Shown: positions 39,362 through 49,935 of the stretch, in pieces
Layout: every line of letters begins with the position of its first letter
Numbering within the stretch: the first letter of the stretch is position 1
Source: AP-15 sp963812675
GTDB lineage: Bacteria > Pseudomonadota > Alphaproteobacteria > ATCC43930 > CGMCC-115725
Length of the DNA: 64,000 nt
Reading direction: 5' to 3'
Assembly (NCBI GenBank): GCA_963812675.1
Contig: CAWEWR010000001.1
Coordinates: 1-64,000, forward strand
Program-made: the position numbers and the translations under genes
Notes under the pieces: generated by a model
Told to the model about the DNA's origin: nothing
Seen by the model: the letters and a program-made list of their open reading frames with translations, nothing else
Database searches by the model: none

Positions 39362-41236
39362 TCAAATGATTTTGCGCGACCGCAATTCCTCGAGAATCTG
39401 CTCGGCAGCGGCATCGGGTGTCACGTCAATCGTCGTGATCCGGATTTCGAAGGCTTCCGGCGGCTCATAGGCAGAATCGAGACCGGTGAAGTGATCGAGC
39501 CGCCCGGCCCTAGCCTTGGCGTAAAGCCCCTTGGGGTCGCGGCGTATGCATTCCTCGAGCGGCGTGTCGACAAACACTTCGAGAAAAGTGGTGGGACCGG
39601 TCAGTTCGCGGATCATGCGGCGTTCTGCGCGAAACGGCGAGATGAACGAGCAGATTACGATGAGCCCGGCCTCCGCCATCAGTTTTGCAACTTCGCCCAC
39701 TCGTCTGATGTTCTCGACCCGGTCGGCGTCGGTGAAGCCGAGGTCGCGGTTGAGACCGTGCCGAACATTGTCGCCGTCGAGCAGCATCGTGTGGCGGCCG
39801 AGCGCGAGCAGTTTTTTCTCGACAATGTCGGCAATTGTCGATTTTCCGGCGCCCGATAATCCGGTCAGCCACAGCACCACCGGCGACTGGTCCTTTAGCG
39901 CAGCGCGCTCCTCCCGGCCGACCGTCAGCGTCTGCCAATGGATATTACTGGCCCGCCGCAGGCCGAAGGCGATCATTCCGGCTCCCGCCGTCTCGTTGGT
40001 GAGGCGGTCGATCAAAATGAAAGCGCCGGTGTCGCGGCAGACGGCGTACGGATCGAACGCTACGGGTGCGGCGGTCGACAGGTTGCAGAACCCGATCTCG
40101 TTGAGCCCCAGCGTCCGGTCCGCCAGATGCGCCATCGTCTCCACATCGATGCGGTGCTTGAGCGCGGTAATGGTGGCCGTAACGGTGCGCGTCCCGATCT
40201 TCAGCAAATAAGAGCGGCCAGGGACGAGCGGCTGATCGCTCATCCAGATCACGTGCGCGGCGAATTGGTCGACGCATTCGGGCGGTTCGCGAGGAGCTGC
40301 GAGGAGATCGCCGCGGGAAATGTCGATCTCCGTGTCGAATGTAAGGGTAACCGCATCACCCTCCCGCGCGCGATCGGCTGTGCCCTCGAAGATGACGATT
40401 TCCTTGAGCTTTGCGGACCGACCAGAGCCGGCTAGGAAAACATCGTCGCCGGGGGCGATCGAGCCGGACACCACGGTGCCCGAGAAGCCGCGGAAGTCGC
40501 CGTTCGGGCGGTTGACCCATTGCACCGGGAAACGGAACGGCCGTTCGACGCTGTCGCCCGAAACGTCGACCGAATGAAGGTACTCGATCAAGGTGGGTCC
40601 GTCGTACCAAGGCATCCGAGCCGAGATCTCGGTGACATTGTCGCCGAACCGCGCCGAAAGCGGAATTGCCGCCACGGAGACCTCGCCGAGGTCAGCGGCA
40701 AAGGCCGAAAAATGCTCGGCAATATCATCGAAGCCGCTCCGCTCGAACCCGACAAGGTCCATCTTGTTAACGGCGAGCACGATCTGCCGAATGCCGAGCA
40801 GGCAACAAATAAAGGCGTGCCGCTTGGTTTGCGGCAGCACGCCCTTGCGGGCGTCGACCAGGATGACGGCGAGGTCCGAGGTCGAGGCGCCGGTCGCCAT
40901 GTTTCGGGTGTATTGCTCGTGCCCCGGTGTATCGGCCACTATAAAGGCGCGCTCCGGTGTCGCAAAGAACCGATACGCAACGTCGATCGTGATGCGCTGC
41001 TGACGCTCGTCCTCGAGCCCATCGAGCAGCAGCGAGAAATCAACCTCGTCACCGGTTGTTCCGAACCGCCGGGATTCACGCTGCAGCGCGTCGAGCTGGT
41101 CGTCGAGGATCGAACCGCATTCGTAGAGCAGCCGGCCGATCAATGTCGATTTACCGTCGTCGACCGACCCGCAGGTCAGCAGACGCAGCAGATCCTTGCC
41201 CGGCCGCACGGAAGGCTCGCCATGCGGGCGGGACAT
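39362..41236 (-). CDS. cysN: Bifunctional sulfate adenylyltransferase subunit 1 / adenylylsulfate kinase
   Basis: The 624-residue fusion has an EF-Tu-like GTPase half with TCGSVDDGKSTLIGRLLYE (P loop), VADTPGHEQYTRNMATGAS and VNKMDLVGF, followed by beta-barrel domains, then an APS kinase half starting near residue 445 with LWLTGLSGAGKSTIADIVE and DNVRHGLNRDLGF. GTP hydrolysis drives APS formation by CysD, and the kinase half makes PAPS. This is the NodQ/CysNC arrangement. The ATG overlaps the cysD stop by one base (TGATG); the longer open frame to 41644 is antisense-like extension. Confidence 0.95.
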   Translation of the reverse strand: MSRPHGEPSVRPGKDLLRLLTCGSVDDGKSTLIGRLLYECGSILDDQLDALQRESRRFGTTGDEVDFSLLLDGLEDERQQRITIDVAYRFFATPERAFIVADTPGHEQYTRNMATGASTSDLAVILVDARKGVLPQTKRHAFICCLLGIRQIVLAVNKMDLVGFERSGFDDIAEHFSAFAADLGEVSVAAIPLSARFGDNVTEISARMPWYDGPTLIEYLHSVDVSGDSVERPFRFPVQWVNRPNGDFRGFSGTVVSGSIAPGDDVFLAGSGRSAKLKEIVIFEGTADRAREGDAVTLTFDTEIDISRGDLLAAPREPPECVDQFAAHVIWMSDQPLVPGRSYLLKIGTRTVTATITALKHRIDVETMAHLADRTLGLNEIGFCNLSTAAPVAFDPYAVCRDTGAFILIDRLTNETAGAGMIAFGLRRASNIHWQTLTVGREERAALKDQSPVVLWLTGLSGAGKSTIADIVEKKLLALGRHTMLLDGDNVRHGLNRDLGFTDADRVENIRRVGEVAKLMAEAGLIVICSFISPFRAERRMIRELTGPTTFLEVFVDTPLEECIRRDPKGLYAKARAGRLDHFTGLDSAYEPPEAFEIRITTIDVTPDAAAEQILEELRSRKII

Positions 41237-42192
41237 CAGAAATAACCTTCCCGCTTCTTGCGTTCCATCGCGGCTTCCTCGTCGCTGTCGATCAGCCGGC
41301 CCTGCCGCTCCGACTGGCGCGTATTGCGCAGCTCGGCGAGGATTTGGGCGGGCGTGGCAGCGGTCGATTCGATGGCGCCGGTGAGCGGATAGCATCCCAA
41401 GGTGCGGAAGCGGACATGCCGCAATTCGGGCCGCTCGCCGGGCTCCAGCGGCAGACGATCGTCGTCCACCATGATCCAAACCCCATTGCGGCCGACTACC
41501 GGGCGCGACTTGGCGAAATAGAGCTGCACGACGGGAATTTTTTCCGCTGCGACGTATTCCCAAATGTCCGGCTCGGTCCAGTTGGACAGCGGGAAGACGC
41601 GTATCGATTGCCGCTCGCGCAGGCGGGTGTTGTATAGCCGCCAAAGCTCAGGCCTCTGGTTCTTCGGTTCCCAGGCGTGGCCGGCGCCGCGCACCGAGAA
41701 GACCCGCTCCTTGGCGCGGCTCTTTTCCTCGTCCCGGCGCGCACCGCCGAGTGCCGCGTCAAAGCCCTGGCGGTCGAGCGCCTGCTTCAGCGCTTCGGTC
41801 TTCATCACCGCGGTGTGCAATGCCGAGCCCGAAGTGATCGGGTTGATGCCCCGCGCCCTCCCCTCCTCATTGGTGTGGACGAGGAGGTCGAGCCCGAGCC
41901 GGCGCACCGTGTCGTCGCGAAACGCGATCATGTCGCGGAATTTCCAGCCGGTGTCGATATGGAGGAGTGGAAAAGGTGGCTTGCCGGGAAAGAACGCCTT
42001 ACGCGCCAGATGCAGCATCACGCTCGAATCCTTCCCGATCGAATAGAGCAAGACCGGGTTGCGGAATTCGGCAGTCACCTCGCGGATAATGCCGATCGCC
42101 TCGGCTTCGAGGCGCTTCAGATGTTCGGGCAAGAGCCGAGCGGACGGGGCCTGGTCGCCGACAATAGGCAAAGAATGTCCTTCAACACTCAA
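41236..42192 (-). CDS. cysD: Sulfate adenylyltransferase subunit 2
   Basis: The 318-residue PP-loop ATP pyrophosphatase has the SxGKDS motif in VLLYSIGKDSSVMLHLA, FPLLHIDTGWKFRDMI, the GGARRDEEKSRAKERVFS block and the C-terminal TLGCYPLTGAIES and ERKKREGYF end. It forms APS from sulfate and ATP with CysN. It overlaps cysN by one base and starts 37 bases after the HtrA-like gene on the same strand. Confidence 0.96.
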   Translation of the reverse strand: MSVEGHSLPIVGDQAPSARLLPEHLKRLEAEAIGIIREVTAEFRNPVLLYSIGKDSSVMLHLARKAFFPGKPPFPLLHIDTGWKFRDMIAFRDDTVRRLGLDLLVHTNEEGRARGINPITSGSALHTAVMKTEALKQALDRQGFDAALGGARRDEEKSRAKERVFSVRGAGHAWEPKNQRPELWRLYNTRLRERQSIRVFPLSNWTEPDIWEYVAAEKIPVVQLYFAKSRPVVGRNGVWIMVDDDRLPLEPGERPELRHVRFRTLGCYPLTGAIESTAATPAQILAELRNTRQSERQGRLIDSDEEAAMERKKREGYF

Positions 42193-42229
42193 CCGATAGC
42201 AGCGGCCGGGCGAGCTGCGCGTCTTAGGC

Positions 42230-43207
42230 TCAATGTAGCTTCGGTGTCCTGAGAAACCGCGTCCGGTCGGCGGACAGGATGCGAACGGTCAGCGTCTCGT
42301 CATCCCGCACCACCTGCATTACGACCTCGCTGCCGGCGGGCCCCCCCGCCCACACCTTCCGCCATAGGCCAGCAAGGCTGGCGACCGGATCATCGCGGAC
42401 TGCGAGAATGCGGTCCCCGGGGCGCAGCCCGGCTTTGCTTGCGGGCCCCTTTTCGGCGAGCCCCGCGACTACGATCGCGTCCTCCACCTCGGCAGCGTAC
42501 AGCCCGAGCCATGGGCGGGGCGGCCGGTTCGGTCGGCCATAGGTCAGCATGTCGTCGAGGATCGGGGGCAGCAGCTCGATCGGCACGACCATGTTGACAT
42601 CGCGGCGCAGTTCGCGGCCGCTGGCGTGCTGAACGTGCAGCGAACCGATGCCGATCAGCCGGCCATCGGCGCCGATCAGCGCCGCGCCGCCCCAGAACGG
42701 GTGTGCCGGTGCCGTAAAGATCGCGCGGTCGAGGACATATTCCCAATATCCGGCAAATTCCTGCCGGGCGACGACCCTCGCCGAGAGCGCGTGGCGCGGG
42801 CCTCCTTCGGCGGCCATGATGGCGCGGTCGCCGGCGCCGACCCGCACCCCGACGCCGAGCTCGATCGGCGGCACCTTGAGCCGCCCGAGCGCCTGCACGA
42901 GACCAAAGCCGGTCTCCTGGTCGTAGCCGAGGACATGCCCTTGCACGGCGCCGCCGCCCTCCGAGGTGAGCCAAATCGTCTCGGCCTCGGTGACCAGATA
43001 GCCGATCGTCAGCACCAAGCCGTCCTCGCGGATCAGAACGCCGCTGCCGGCGCGTTCGGTGCCGAGCGTCCCGGCGGTGGAGGCATCCTCGGGAACGGTC
43101 GCGCGCAGGCCAAGGACGGCGCTCAGCGCACGGTCGAGATCGAACGAGCAATCCGCCTGCTTCGGCTGGATCTCGCCCGGTATTTCCCAATCTACGGTTC
43201 GCGACAT
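42230..43207 (-). CDS. HtrA-like (S1C) trypsin-fold plus PDZ protein lacking the catalytic triad
   Basis: The 325-residue protein aligns along the DegP-type protease fold: GSGVLIREDGLVLTIGYLV, LGYDQETGFGLVQALG, FWGGAALIGADGRLIGIGSL, VNMVVPIELLPPIL, then a PDZ domain (PWLGLYAAEVEDAIVV, GPASKAGLRPGDRILAVRDD). At the expected catalytic sites it has Y70 for His, G100 for Asp and W172 for Ser. It is therefore predicted to be inactive as a protease and may act as a binding or chaperone-like module. No signal peptide is visible. I start at MSRTVDWEI; the longer frame to 43348 lacks family similarity. It leads into cysD with a 37-base gap. Confidence 0.82.
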   Translation of the reverse strand: MSRTVDWEIPGEIQPKQADCSFDLDRALSAVLGLRATVPEDASTAGTLGTERAGSGVLIREDGLVLTIGYLVTEAETIWLTSEGGGAVQGHVLGYDQETGFGLVQALGRLKVPPIELGVGVRVGAGDRAIMAAEGGPRHALSARVVARQEFAGYWEYVLDRAIFTAPAHPFWGGAALIGADGRLIGIGSLHVQHASGRELRRDVNMVVPIELLPPILDDMLTYGRPNRPPRPWLGLYAAEVEDAIVVAGLAEKGPASKAGLRPGDRILAVRDDPVASLAGLWRKVWAGGPAGSEVVMQVVRDDETLTVRILSADRTRFLRTPKLH

Positions 43208-43341
43208 TGCAGCGGCTCGTTCATAGCGGGTGCCCGTATCATAACCACAAACGGCCCGGCGGGGTTCAGCTCTTTTCAAAGTGTCCTTACCTGTGGTCCC
43301 GCCGAGGTCTTCGTGGGCTCGCCGGTGTGCCCGATGATTGC

Positions 43342-43398
43342 TTGACAATCCGACAAGACCAAATTATGTCAGCAGCACTCTCAGGGCGAGAGTGCTAA
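43342..43398 (+). promoter_or_regulatory. groESL promoter and CIRCE operator
   Basis: TTGACA at 43342-43347, a 17-base spacer and TATGTC at 43365-43370 give a sigma70-type promoter. Immediately after it, CAGCACTC-N9-GAGTGCTAA (43373-43398) is a CIRCE inverted repeat with a single change from the consensus TTAGCACTC-N9-GAGTGCTAA in the outer left arm. HrcA repressor binds CIRCE and is released on heat shock. groES starts 36 bases later with GGAGG. Confidence 0.92.
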
Positions 43399-43433
43399 TT
43401 CCGGATTTTTGGTTTGGGTTCCAGGAGGTATTC

Positions 43434-43748
43434 ATGAAATTCCGTCCGTTGCACGACCGTGTGCTGATTCGGCGCGTCGAGTCCGAGGAGAAGACGTCAG
43501 GCGGCATCATCATCCCCGACACGGCGAAAGAAAAGCCGATGGAGGGTGAGGTGGTCGCCGCCGGTCCGGGTGCGCGGGGTGACGATGGCAAGCTCCAGCC
43601 GATGGACGTCAAAGCGGGCGACCGTGTGCTGTTCGGCAAATGGTCGGGCACCGAGGTCAAGCTCGAAGGCGAAGAGCTGATCATCATGAAAGAGTCCGAC
43701 ATTATGGGTGTGCTCGAGCGCGGCGCCGCTGCACAAAAGGTCGCTTGA
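43434..43748 (+). CDS. groES: Co-chaperonin GroES
   Basis: The 104-residue protein has the full Cpn10 plan: FRPLHDRVLIRRVESEEKTS, the mobile loop GGIIIPDTAKEKP, EGEVVAAGPGA and the C-terminal KESDIMGVLE. It caps GroEL during folding. The ATG at 43434 follows CAGGAGG; an in-frame upstream start would include the CIRCE element. groEL starts 14 bases after its stop. Confidence 0.97.
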   Translation: MKFRPLHDRVLIRRVESEEKTSGGIIIPDTAKEKPMEGEVVAAGPGARGDDGKLQPMDVKAGDRVLFGKWSGTEVKLEGEELIIMKESDIMGVLERGAAAQKVA

Positions 43749-43762
43749 GGAGAAAAAGAGAG

Positions 43763-45400
<1,638 letters not shown>

Positions 45401-45432
45401 GCTAAAAGCACCCGCTCATCGCTCGAACCCAG

Positions 45433-45470
45433 CCGCCCATCCGCGGGAAACCGCGGGCGGGCGGTTTTGT
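45433..45470 (+). terminator. Intrinsic terminator after groEL
   Basis: CCGCCCATCCGCGG-GAAA-CCGCGGGCGGGCGG followed by TTTTGTT forms a GC-rich stem of about 12 pairs with two central mismatches, a GAAA tetraloop and a U tract, 33 bases after the groEL stop. Confidence 0.85.
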
Positions 45471-45555
45471 TAAGCACGAGGATGGGTTGCATAAAGCCTG
45501 AATTGGATCGATCCTGGCCCGGAATTTGTTTGGCGTGCCGGAGAGAGGAGGTCCC

Positions 45556-46165
45556 ATGGGCGAAGTCATTCCGTTCCCGTCACGCAATGTTGCCGAAGCG
45601 GCGGTCGGAACTGTCGCAAGACGGCGTCCGCCGGCGACGGTTTTTCACGACCGCGGCTGGCGCATTCTCGAACTGCCGAGCAGCGGAGAATATCTTGCGG
45701 TGTCCGAGATATTGCCGCCGCGGCATCGTGGTCGGCCGCTTCGCTCCGCAGGCGGCTGCCGAGAACCACCACGAAGGCACCGAAATCACCATCCTGACGC
45801 GCTGCGGCGCTGACGAGAAGCTGGCACGCTGCACGATCGCCTGGCTGAATTCGGGTGGGCCGCGAACCGCCATCCTCAGCTCCTTCGTCGTTGCCGCGGG
45901 CGGCCGCTACCGGTACTGGCGGGACGCGATCGTCGAAGTCGCGGCAATCGGCGGCACCAGGCTCGCCAGGCTGCTCGACGGCAGCATCGCGATCGCGCGA
46001 GAACCGGAGCCGGTGCCGCTGCTCGATTTGTTCGCACCGGTCAAAGAGAACCGGTGCCGAGCCGCCTTCGATCGCCTGCCGCGCGAGATGCGCGCCGCCA
46101 TTCTGCGCTGGGCCGATCCCCGGGCGCAATTTGGCGACCGGTCGGATCCGGCCTCGCTGCTTTAG
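45556..46165 (+). CDS. Conserved-looking hypothetical protein, one frame break
   Basis: The start at 45556 follows GAGAGGAGGT and gives MGEVIPFPSRNVAEAAV, then HDRGWRILELPSSGEYLAVS. Near 45720 (GCCGCCGCGGCATC) the frame changes; one extra base is the simplest fix. It then continues GIVVGRFAPQAAAENHHEGT, EITILTRCGADEKLARC and FDRLPREMRAAILRWADP, to a stop at 46165. The joined product is about 202 residues, soluble, with no signal peptide. I do not recognise it. It lies between groEL and the J-domain gene, all rightward. Confidence 0.5.
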
Positions 46166-46274
46166 CTGCCGCGCTTGCGCCCGCCGCAACCCTGCTCTGC
46201 TTAGCCGAACTGCCGGTCCGCTCGGACACGCCGCATCCTTGCCAGCCGAGGGCGCGCCGCCCATACTGATTGCG

Positions 46275-46862
46275 ATGCGGCGTCTTTTGTCCGATCCGAT
46301 TTACGAGACGGCGGCCAACCCGCCGATACGGCCGTGCGACCACCCCGGCTGCATTGGCGTTGGCGATTTCCGCGCGCCGAAATCCCGGCTCGACCTGCAC
46401 GATTATCATTGGTTTTGCCTCGAGCACGTGCGCGCCTACAACTCCGCGTGGAATTACTACGCGGGGATGAGCGATGCCGAGATCGAAGCCGAGATCCGCC
46501 ACGACACCGTCTGGCAGCGCCCGAGCTGGCGGCTGGGCGATCGCCACGGCCCTGCCTACGCCAACCGGATCCGTGACCCTTTAGGCATATTCGCCGGCGG
46601 CCCGGAGGGGGCGAGGGAGCGCAGCCGGCGCAATGGCGACCAGATGCGGGATCCGGCGCGGCGCGCGCTGTCGGCGCGCGAGCAGGCGCTCGCCGTTTTC
46701 GAAATCGAGCCGCCCTTCACCTTGGTGCGCCTCAAGGCGCGGTATAAAGTCCTGGTCAAGCTGCATCATCCCGACGCCCATGGCGGCGACAAGGCAGCCG
46801 AGGAGAAGCTAAAGATCATCAATCAGGCCTACGCCACGCTGAAGGCCAGCTATTTCGCATGA
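46275..46862 (+). CDS. J-domain (DnaJ-like) protein
   Basis: The 195-residue protein has an N-terminal half with CDHPGCIGVGDFRAPKSR, YHWFCLEHVRAYNSAWNYY and GMSDAEIEAEIRHDTVW, and a C-terminal J domain. The J domain has FTLVRLKARYKVLVKLHHPD, where HPD is the DnaK-stimulating tripeptide, and ends INQAYATLKASY. The N-terminal CxxxC...C residues could bind a metal. This type lies next to cobS in many alphaproteobacteria; here cobS starts 58 bases later on the same strand. It probably recruits DnaK; its client is unknown. Confidence 0.85.
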   Translation: MRRLLSDPIYETAANPPIRPCDHPGCIGVGDFRAPKSRLDLHDYHWFCLEHVRAYNSAWNYYAGMSDAEIEAEIRHDTVWQRPSWRLGDRHGPAYANRIRDPLGIFAGGPEGARERSRRNGDQMRDPARRALSAREQALAVFEIEPPFTLVRLKARYKVLVKLHHPDAHGGDKAAEEKLKIINQAYATLKASYFA

Positions 46863-46920
46863 GCCTCGCGCTGCCGCACCTCGAACCCATCCTGCTCCAC
46901 CACTGGGATAAAAGCGAATA

Positions 46921-47925
46921 ATGCCATCCGTCCAGCCAACGGCTCCTACCCCCGCCTTTCCTTTGGAACAGCCCGACATCACGATCTCGGTCCGCCAGAC
47001 CTTCGGGATCAATAGCGATCTCCAGGTCCCTGCGTTCAGCCAGGCGAGCGAGCACGTCCCTGATCTCGACGATGCCTATCGTTTCGATCGAGATACGACA
47101 TTGGCGATCCTCGCCGGGTTTGCCTTCAACCGTCGCGTGATGATTCAGGGCTACCACGGCACCGGCAAATCGACCCATGTCGAGCAGGTCGCCGCTCGGC
47201 TCAATTGGCCCTGCATCCGCGTCAACCTCGACAGCCACATCAGCCGCATCGACCTGGTCGGCAAGGATGCGATCGTATTGCGCGACAACAAACAGGTCAC
47301 CGAATTCCGCGAGGGTCTGTTGCCCTGGGCCTTGCAGCATCCGGTCGCGCTGTGCTTCGACGAATACGATGCCGGACGCCCCAACGTCATGTTCGTGATC
47401 CAGCGGATACTGGAGGTCGAAGGCAAGCTGACCCTGCTCGACCAGAACCGGGTGATCCGGCCGCATTCCTGCTTCCGGCTGTTCTCGACGGCGAACACCG
47501 TCGGCCTCGGCGACACGACCGGCCTCTACCACGGCACGCAGCAGATCAATCAGGGCCAGATGGACCGTTGGAACATTGTTGCGACGCTCAACTATCTGCC
47601 GCACGACGCCGAGGTCGACATCGTTTTGGCGAAAGTGCCGAGCTACGACAACGACGAAGACCGGCGTACGATCAGTGCGATGGTGGCGCTGGCCGATCTG
47701 ACCCGCGCCGGTTTCATCAACGGCGACATTTCGACCGTCATGTCGCCGCGGACGGTCATGACCTGGGCCGAGAACGCCCGCATTTTCGGCGATCTGGCCT
47801 TCGGTTTCCGGCTGACCTTCCTCAATAAATGCGACGAGATGGAACGCCCGACGGTGGCCGAATACTACCAGCGCTGCATTGGCACCGAGTTGGCGGAAAC
47901 CGGCGTCAATGCGACGTTGATGTAG
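46921..47925 (+). CDS. cobS: Aerobic cobaltochelatase subunit CobS
   Basis: The 334-residue AAA+ ATPase has Walker A GYHGTGKST at residues 77-85, Walker B-like ALCFDEYDAGRPN, sensor FRLFSTANTVGLGD, and the family-specific N-terminus ISVRQTFGINSDLQVPAFS. It forms the ATPase ring that works with CobT and CobN to insert Co2+ into hydrogenobyrinate diamide in aerobic B12 synthesis. cobT follows after 117 bases; cobN is not in the window. Confidence 0.95.
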   Translation: MPSVQPTAPTPAFPLEQPDITISVRQTFGINSDLQVPAFSQASEHVPDLDDAYRFDRDTTLAILAGFAFNRRVMIQGYHGTGKSTHVEQVAARLNWPCIRVNLDSHISRIDLVGKDAIVLRDNKQVTEFREGLLPWALQHPVALCFDEYDAGRPNVMFVIQRILEVEGKLTLLDQNRVIRPHSCFRLFSTANTVGLGDTTGLYHGTQQINQGQMDRWNIVATLNYLPHDAEVDIVLAKVPSYDNDEDRRTISAMVALADLTRAGFINGDISTVMSPRTVMTWAENARIFGDLAFGFRLTFLNKCDEMERPTVAEYYQRCIGTELAETGVNATLM

Positions 47926-47939
47926 AGCCCATGCAACTC

Positions 47940-48033
47940 CCCGTCATGCCCGGGCTTGACCCGGGCATCCACGCAATGTCTCCGGCGCCCCGACCTCGGC
48001 ATAGATTGCCGGGTCAAGCCCGGCAATGACGGG
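47940..48033. repeat. Palindromic repeat pair between cobS and cobT (family R4)
   Basis: Two hairpins are present, GCCCGGGCTTGACCCGGGC and ATTGCCGGGTCAAGCCCGGC followed by AAT, flanked by CCGTCATG and CAATGACGGG. They form a BIME-like pair common in alphaproteobacterial intergenic DNA. Its position inside an operon may affect the cobS/cobT expression ratio. Confidence 0.75.
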
Positions 48034-48042
48034 CTAAGACTG

Positions 48043-49890
48043 ATGGCCCAAGACTTTTCGCCGACCGAGATTTTCAAGCGCGCGACCGCGGCGACGCTGC
48101 GGGCGATCGCCGAGCGCGACGACGTGACCGTGGGCTTCGGGCCGGAGCCGGCCGGCCAGAGCGGCGCGCGGGTGCGCCTGCCAAACCCGCCGCGCGACCT
48201 CCCGGCCGAAGAAGCGGCGCAATTGCGCGGCGCCGCCGACAGTGTGGCGTTGCGGCTGCGCTATCACGACGACGCGGTGCACAGCAAGCGCGTGCCGAGC
48301 GGGCCACTCGCCAGGGCCGTGTTCGACGCCGTCGAGCAGGCGCGGGTCGAGGCGCTGGGCTCGCGGCGCATGGCCGGGGTCGCCTCAAATCTGGGAGCGA
48401 TGCTCGACGAGCAGTATCGCCGGCAAGGCTATGAGCGGATCACCGAGCGCACCGAAAGCACGATGGCCGAGGCGGTGCGGCTGCTGACCCGCGAGGCGTT
48501 GACGAGAGAGCGTCCGCCGCCCGCCGCCCGGCGCGTCGTCGATCTGTGGCGCCCTTGGCTCGAATCGAAGATCGGCAAGGACTTCTCAGAGCTCGACCGC
48601 GCGATCCTCGACCAGGACGCCTATGCGCGAGCCACCCGCAAGCTGCTTCAGGACCTCGACATCGATTTCGGCGAAGCCGACGAGTCGGAGGACACCGAAG
48701 AGCAGCAGGGCGGCGAGGAATTGGAGAGCGAGAACCAGAGCGAGGGCGAAGGCGCCACAGCCGGCGCCCAGGCTTCCGACGAGGGCGCGCCCGCCGAGGG
48801 GGCGGCCGAGGACGCGCAGGACGCCGCCGAGGCCGGCGACGGCGAGATGATGCCGGGTTCGAGCGACGACGATCCGGGCCGCCCGGGCCGCCCCGGGCAG
48901 ATGCCGCGCGGCCGCAACGACGACACCGCGGTCTACCGCGCCTTCAGCGTCGCTTCGGACGAGGTCATCGAGGCCGATCAGCTGTGCGACGCCGACGAGC
49001 TGTCGCGGCTGCGCCATTTGCTCGACCAGCAGCTGGCGCATCTGCAGAGCGTCATCGCGCGGCTCGCCAACCGACTGCAGCGCAAATTGATGGCGAAGCA
49101 GACCCGCGCCTGGGAATTCGATCTCGACGAGGGCCTGCTCGACGCCGCGCGGCTGTCGCGCGTCGTCGCCAACCCGGTCCTGCCCTTAGCCTATAAGCGC
49201 GAGCGCGAAACCGATTTCCGCGACACCGTCGTGACCCTGTTGATCGACAATTCGGGCTCGATGCGCGGCCGGCCGATCACCGTCGCGGCGATGAGTGCCG
49301 ACATCCTCGCGCGTACCCTGGAGCGCTGCGGCGTCAAGGTCGAGATCCTCGGCTTCACGACGCGCGCCTGGAAGGGCGGGCAATCGCGCGAGCGCTGGAT
49401 CGCCGCCGGCAAGCCGCCCAACCCGGGGCGGCTCAACGATCTGCGCCACATCGTTTATAAACCGGCCGACGCTCCCTGGCGGCGCGCCCGGCGCAATCTC
49501 GGGCTGATGCTGCGCGAGGGCATTCTCAAGGAGAACATCGACGGCGAGGCTTTGATCTGGGCGCATGACCGGCTGCGGTCCCGGTCCGAGCAGCGCCGCA
49601 TCCTGATGGTGATCTCGGACGGCGCGCCGGTTGACAATTCGACCCTATCCGTCAACCCCGGCAACTACCTCGAGAAGCACCTGCGCGAGGTGATCCACGA
49701 CATCGAGCGGCTCGGCGAAGTGGAACTCACCGCGATCGGCATCGGCCACGACGTGACCCGCTACTACCGCCGCGCCGTCACGATCGTCGACGCCGAGCAA
49801 CTCGGCGGCGTCATGCTCGAGCGCCTCGCCGAACTGTTCGACGAAGACCGCGGCGCCAACACCCGCGTCCGTAGCCGCCGCGCTGCGTGA
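48043..49890 (+). CDS. cobT: Aerobic cobaltochelatase subunit CobT
   Basis: The 615-residue protein starts MAQDFSPTEIFKRATAATLR. The N-terminal region is helical, an acidic linker rich in Glu, Asp, Gly and Ala lies at about residues 206-290, and the C-terminal vWA domain has the MIDAS DNSGSMRGRP (D402, S404, S406), SADILARTLERCGVKVEILG, LMVISDGAPVDNSTL and GIGHDVTRYY. It couples CobS ATP hydrolysis to metal insertion. The in-frame extension to 47956 is repeat sequence, so I reject it. Confidence 0.95.
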   Translation: MAQDFSPTEIFKRATAATLRAIAERDDVTVGFGPEPAGQSGARVRLPNPPRDLPAEEAAQLRGAADSVALRLRYHDDAVHSKRVPSGPLARAVFDAVEQARVEALGSRRMAGVASNLGAMLDEQYRRQGYERITERTESTMAEAVRLLTREALTRERPPPAARRVVDLWRPWLESKIGKDFSELDRAILDQDAYARATRKLLQDLDIDFGEADESEDTEEQQGGEELESENQSEGEGATAGAQASDEGAPAEGAAEDAQDAAEAGDGEMMPGSSDDDPGRPGRPGQMPRGRNDDTAVYRAFSVASDEVIEADQLCDADELSRLRHLLDQQLAHLQSVIARLANRLQRKLMAKQTRAWEFDLDEGLLDAARLSRVVANPVLPLAYKRERETDFRDTVVTLLIDNSGSMRGRPITVAAMSADILARTLERCGVKVEILGFTTRAWKGGQSRERWIAAGKPPNPGRLNDLRHIVYKPADAPWRRARRNLGLMLREGILKENIDGEALIWAHDRLRSRSEQRRILMVISDGAPVDNSTLSVNPGNYLEKHLREVIHDIERLGEVELTAIGIGHDVTRYYRRAVTIVDAEQLGGVMLERLAELFDEDRGANTRVRSRRAA

Positions 49891-49935
49891 GCTGAGCCTG
49901 ATTCGCAATTCGGCAGCAGACGGAAGGGGGAAGCC

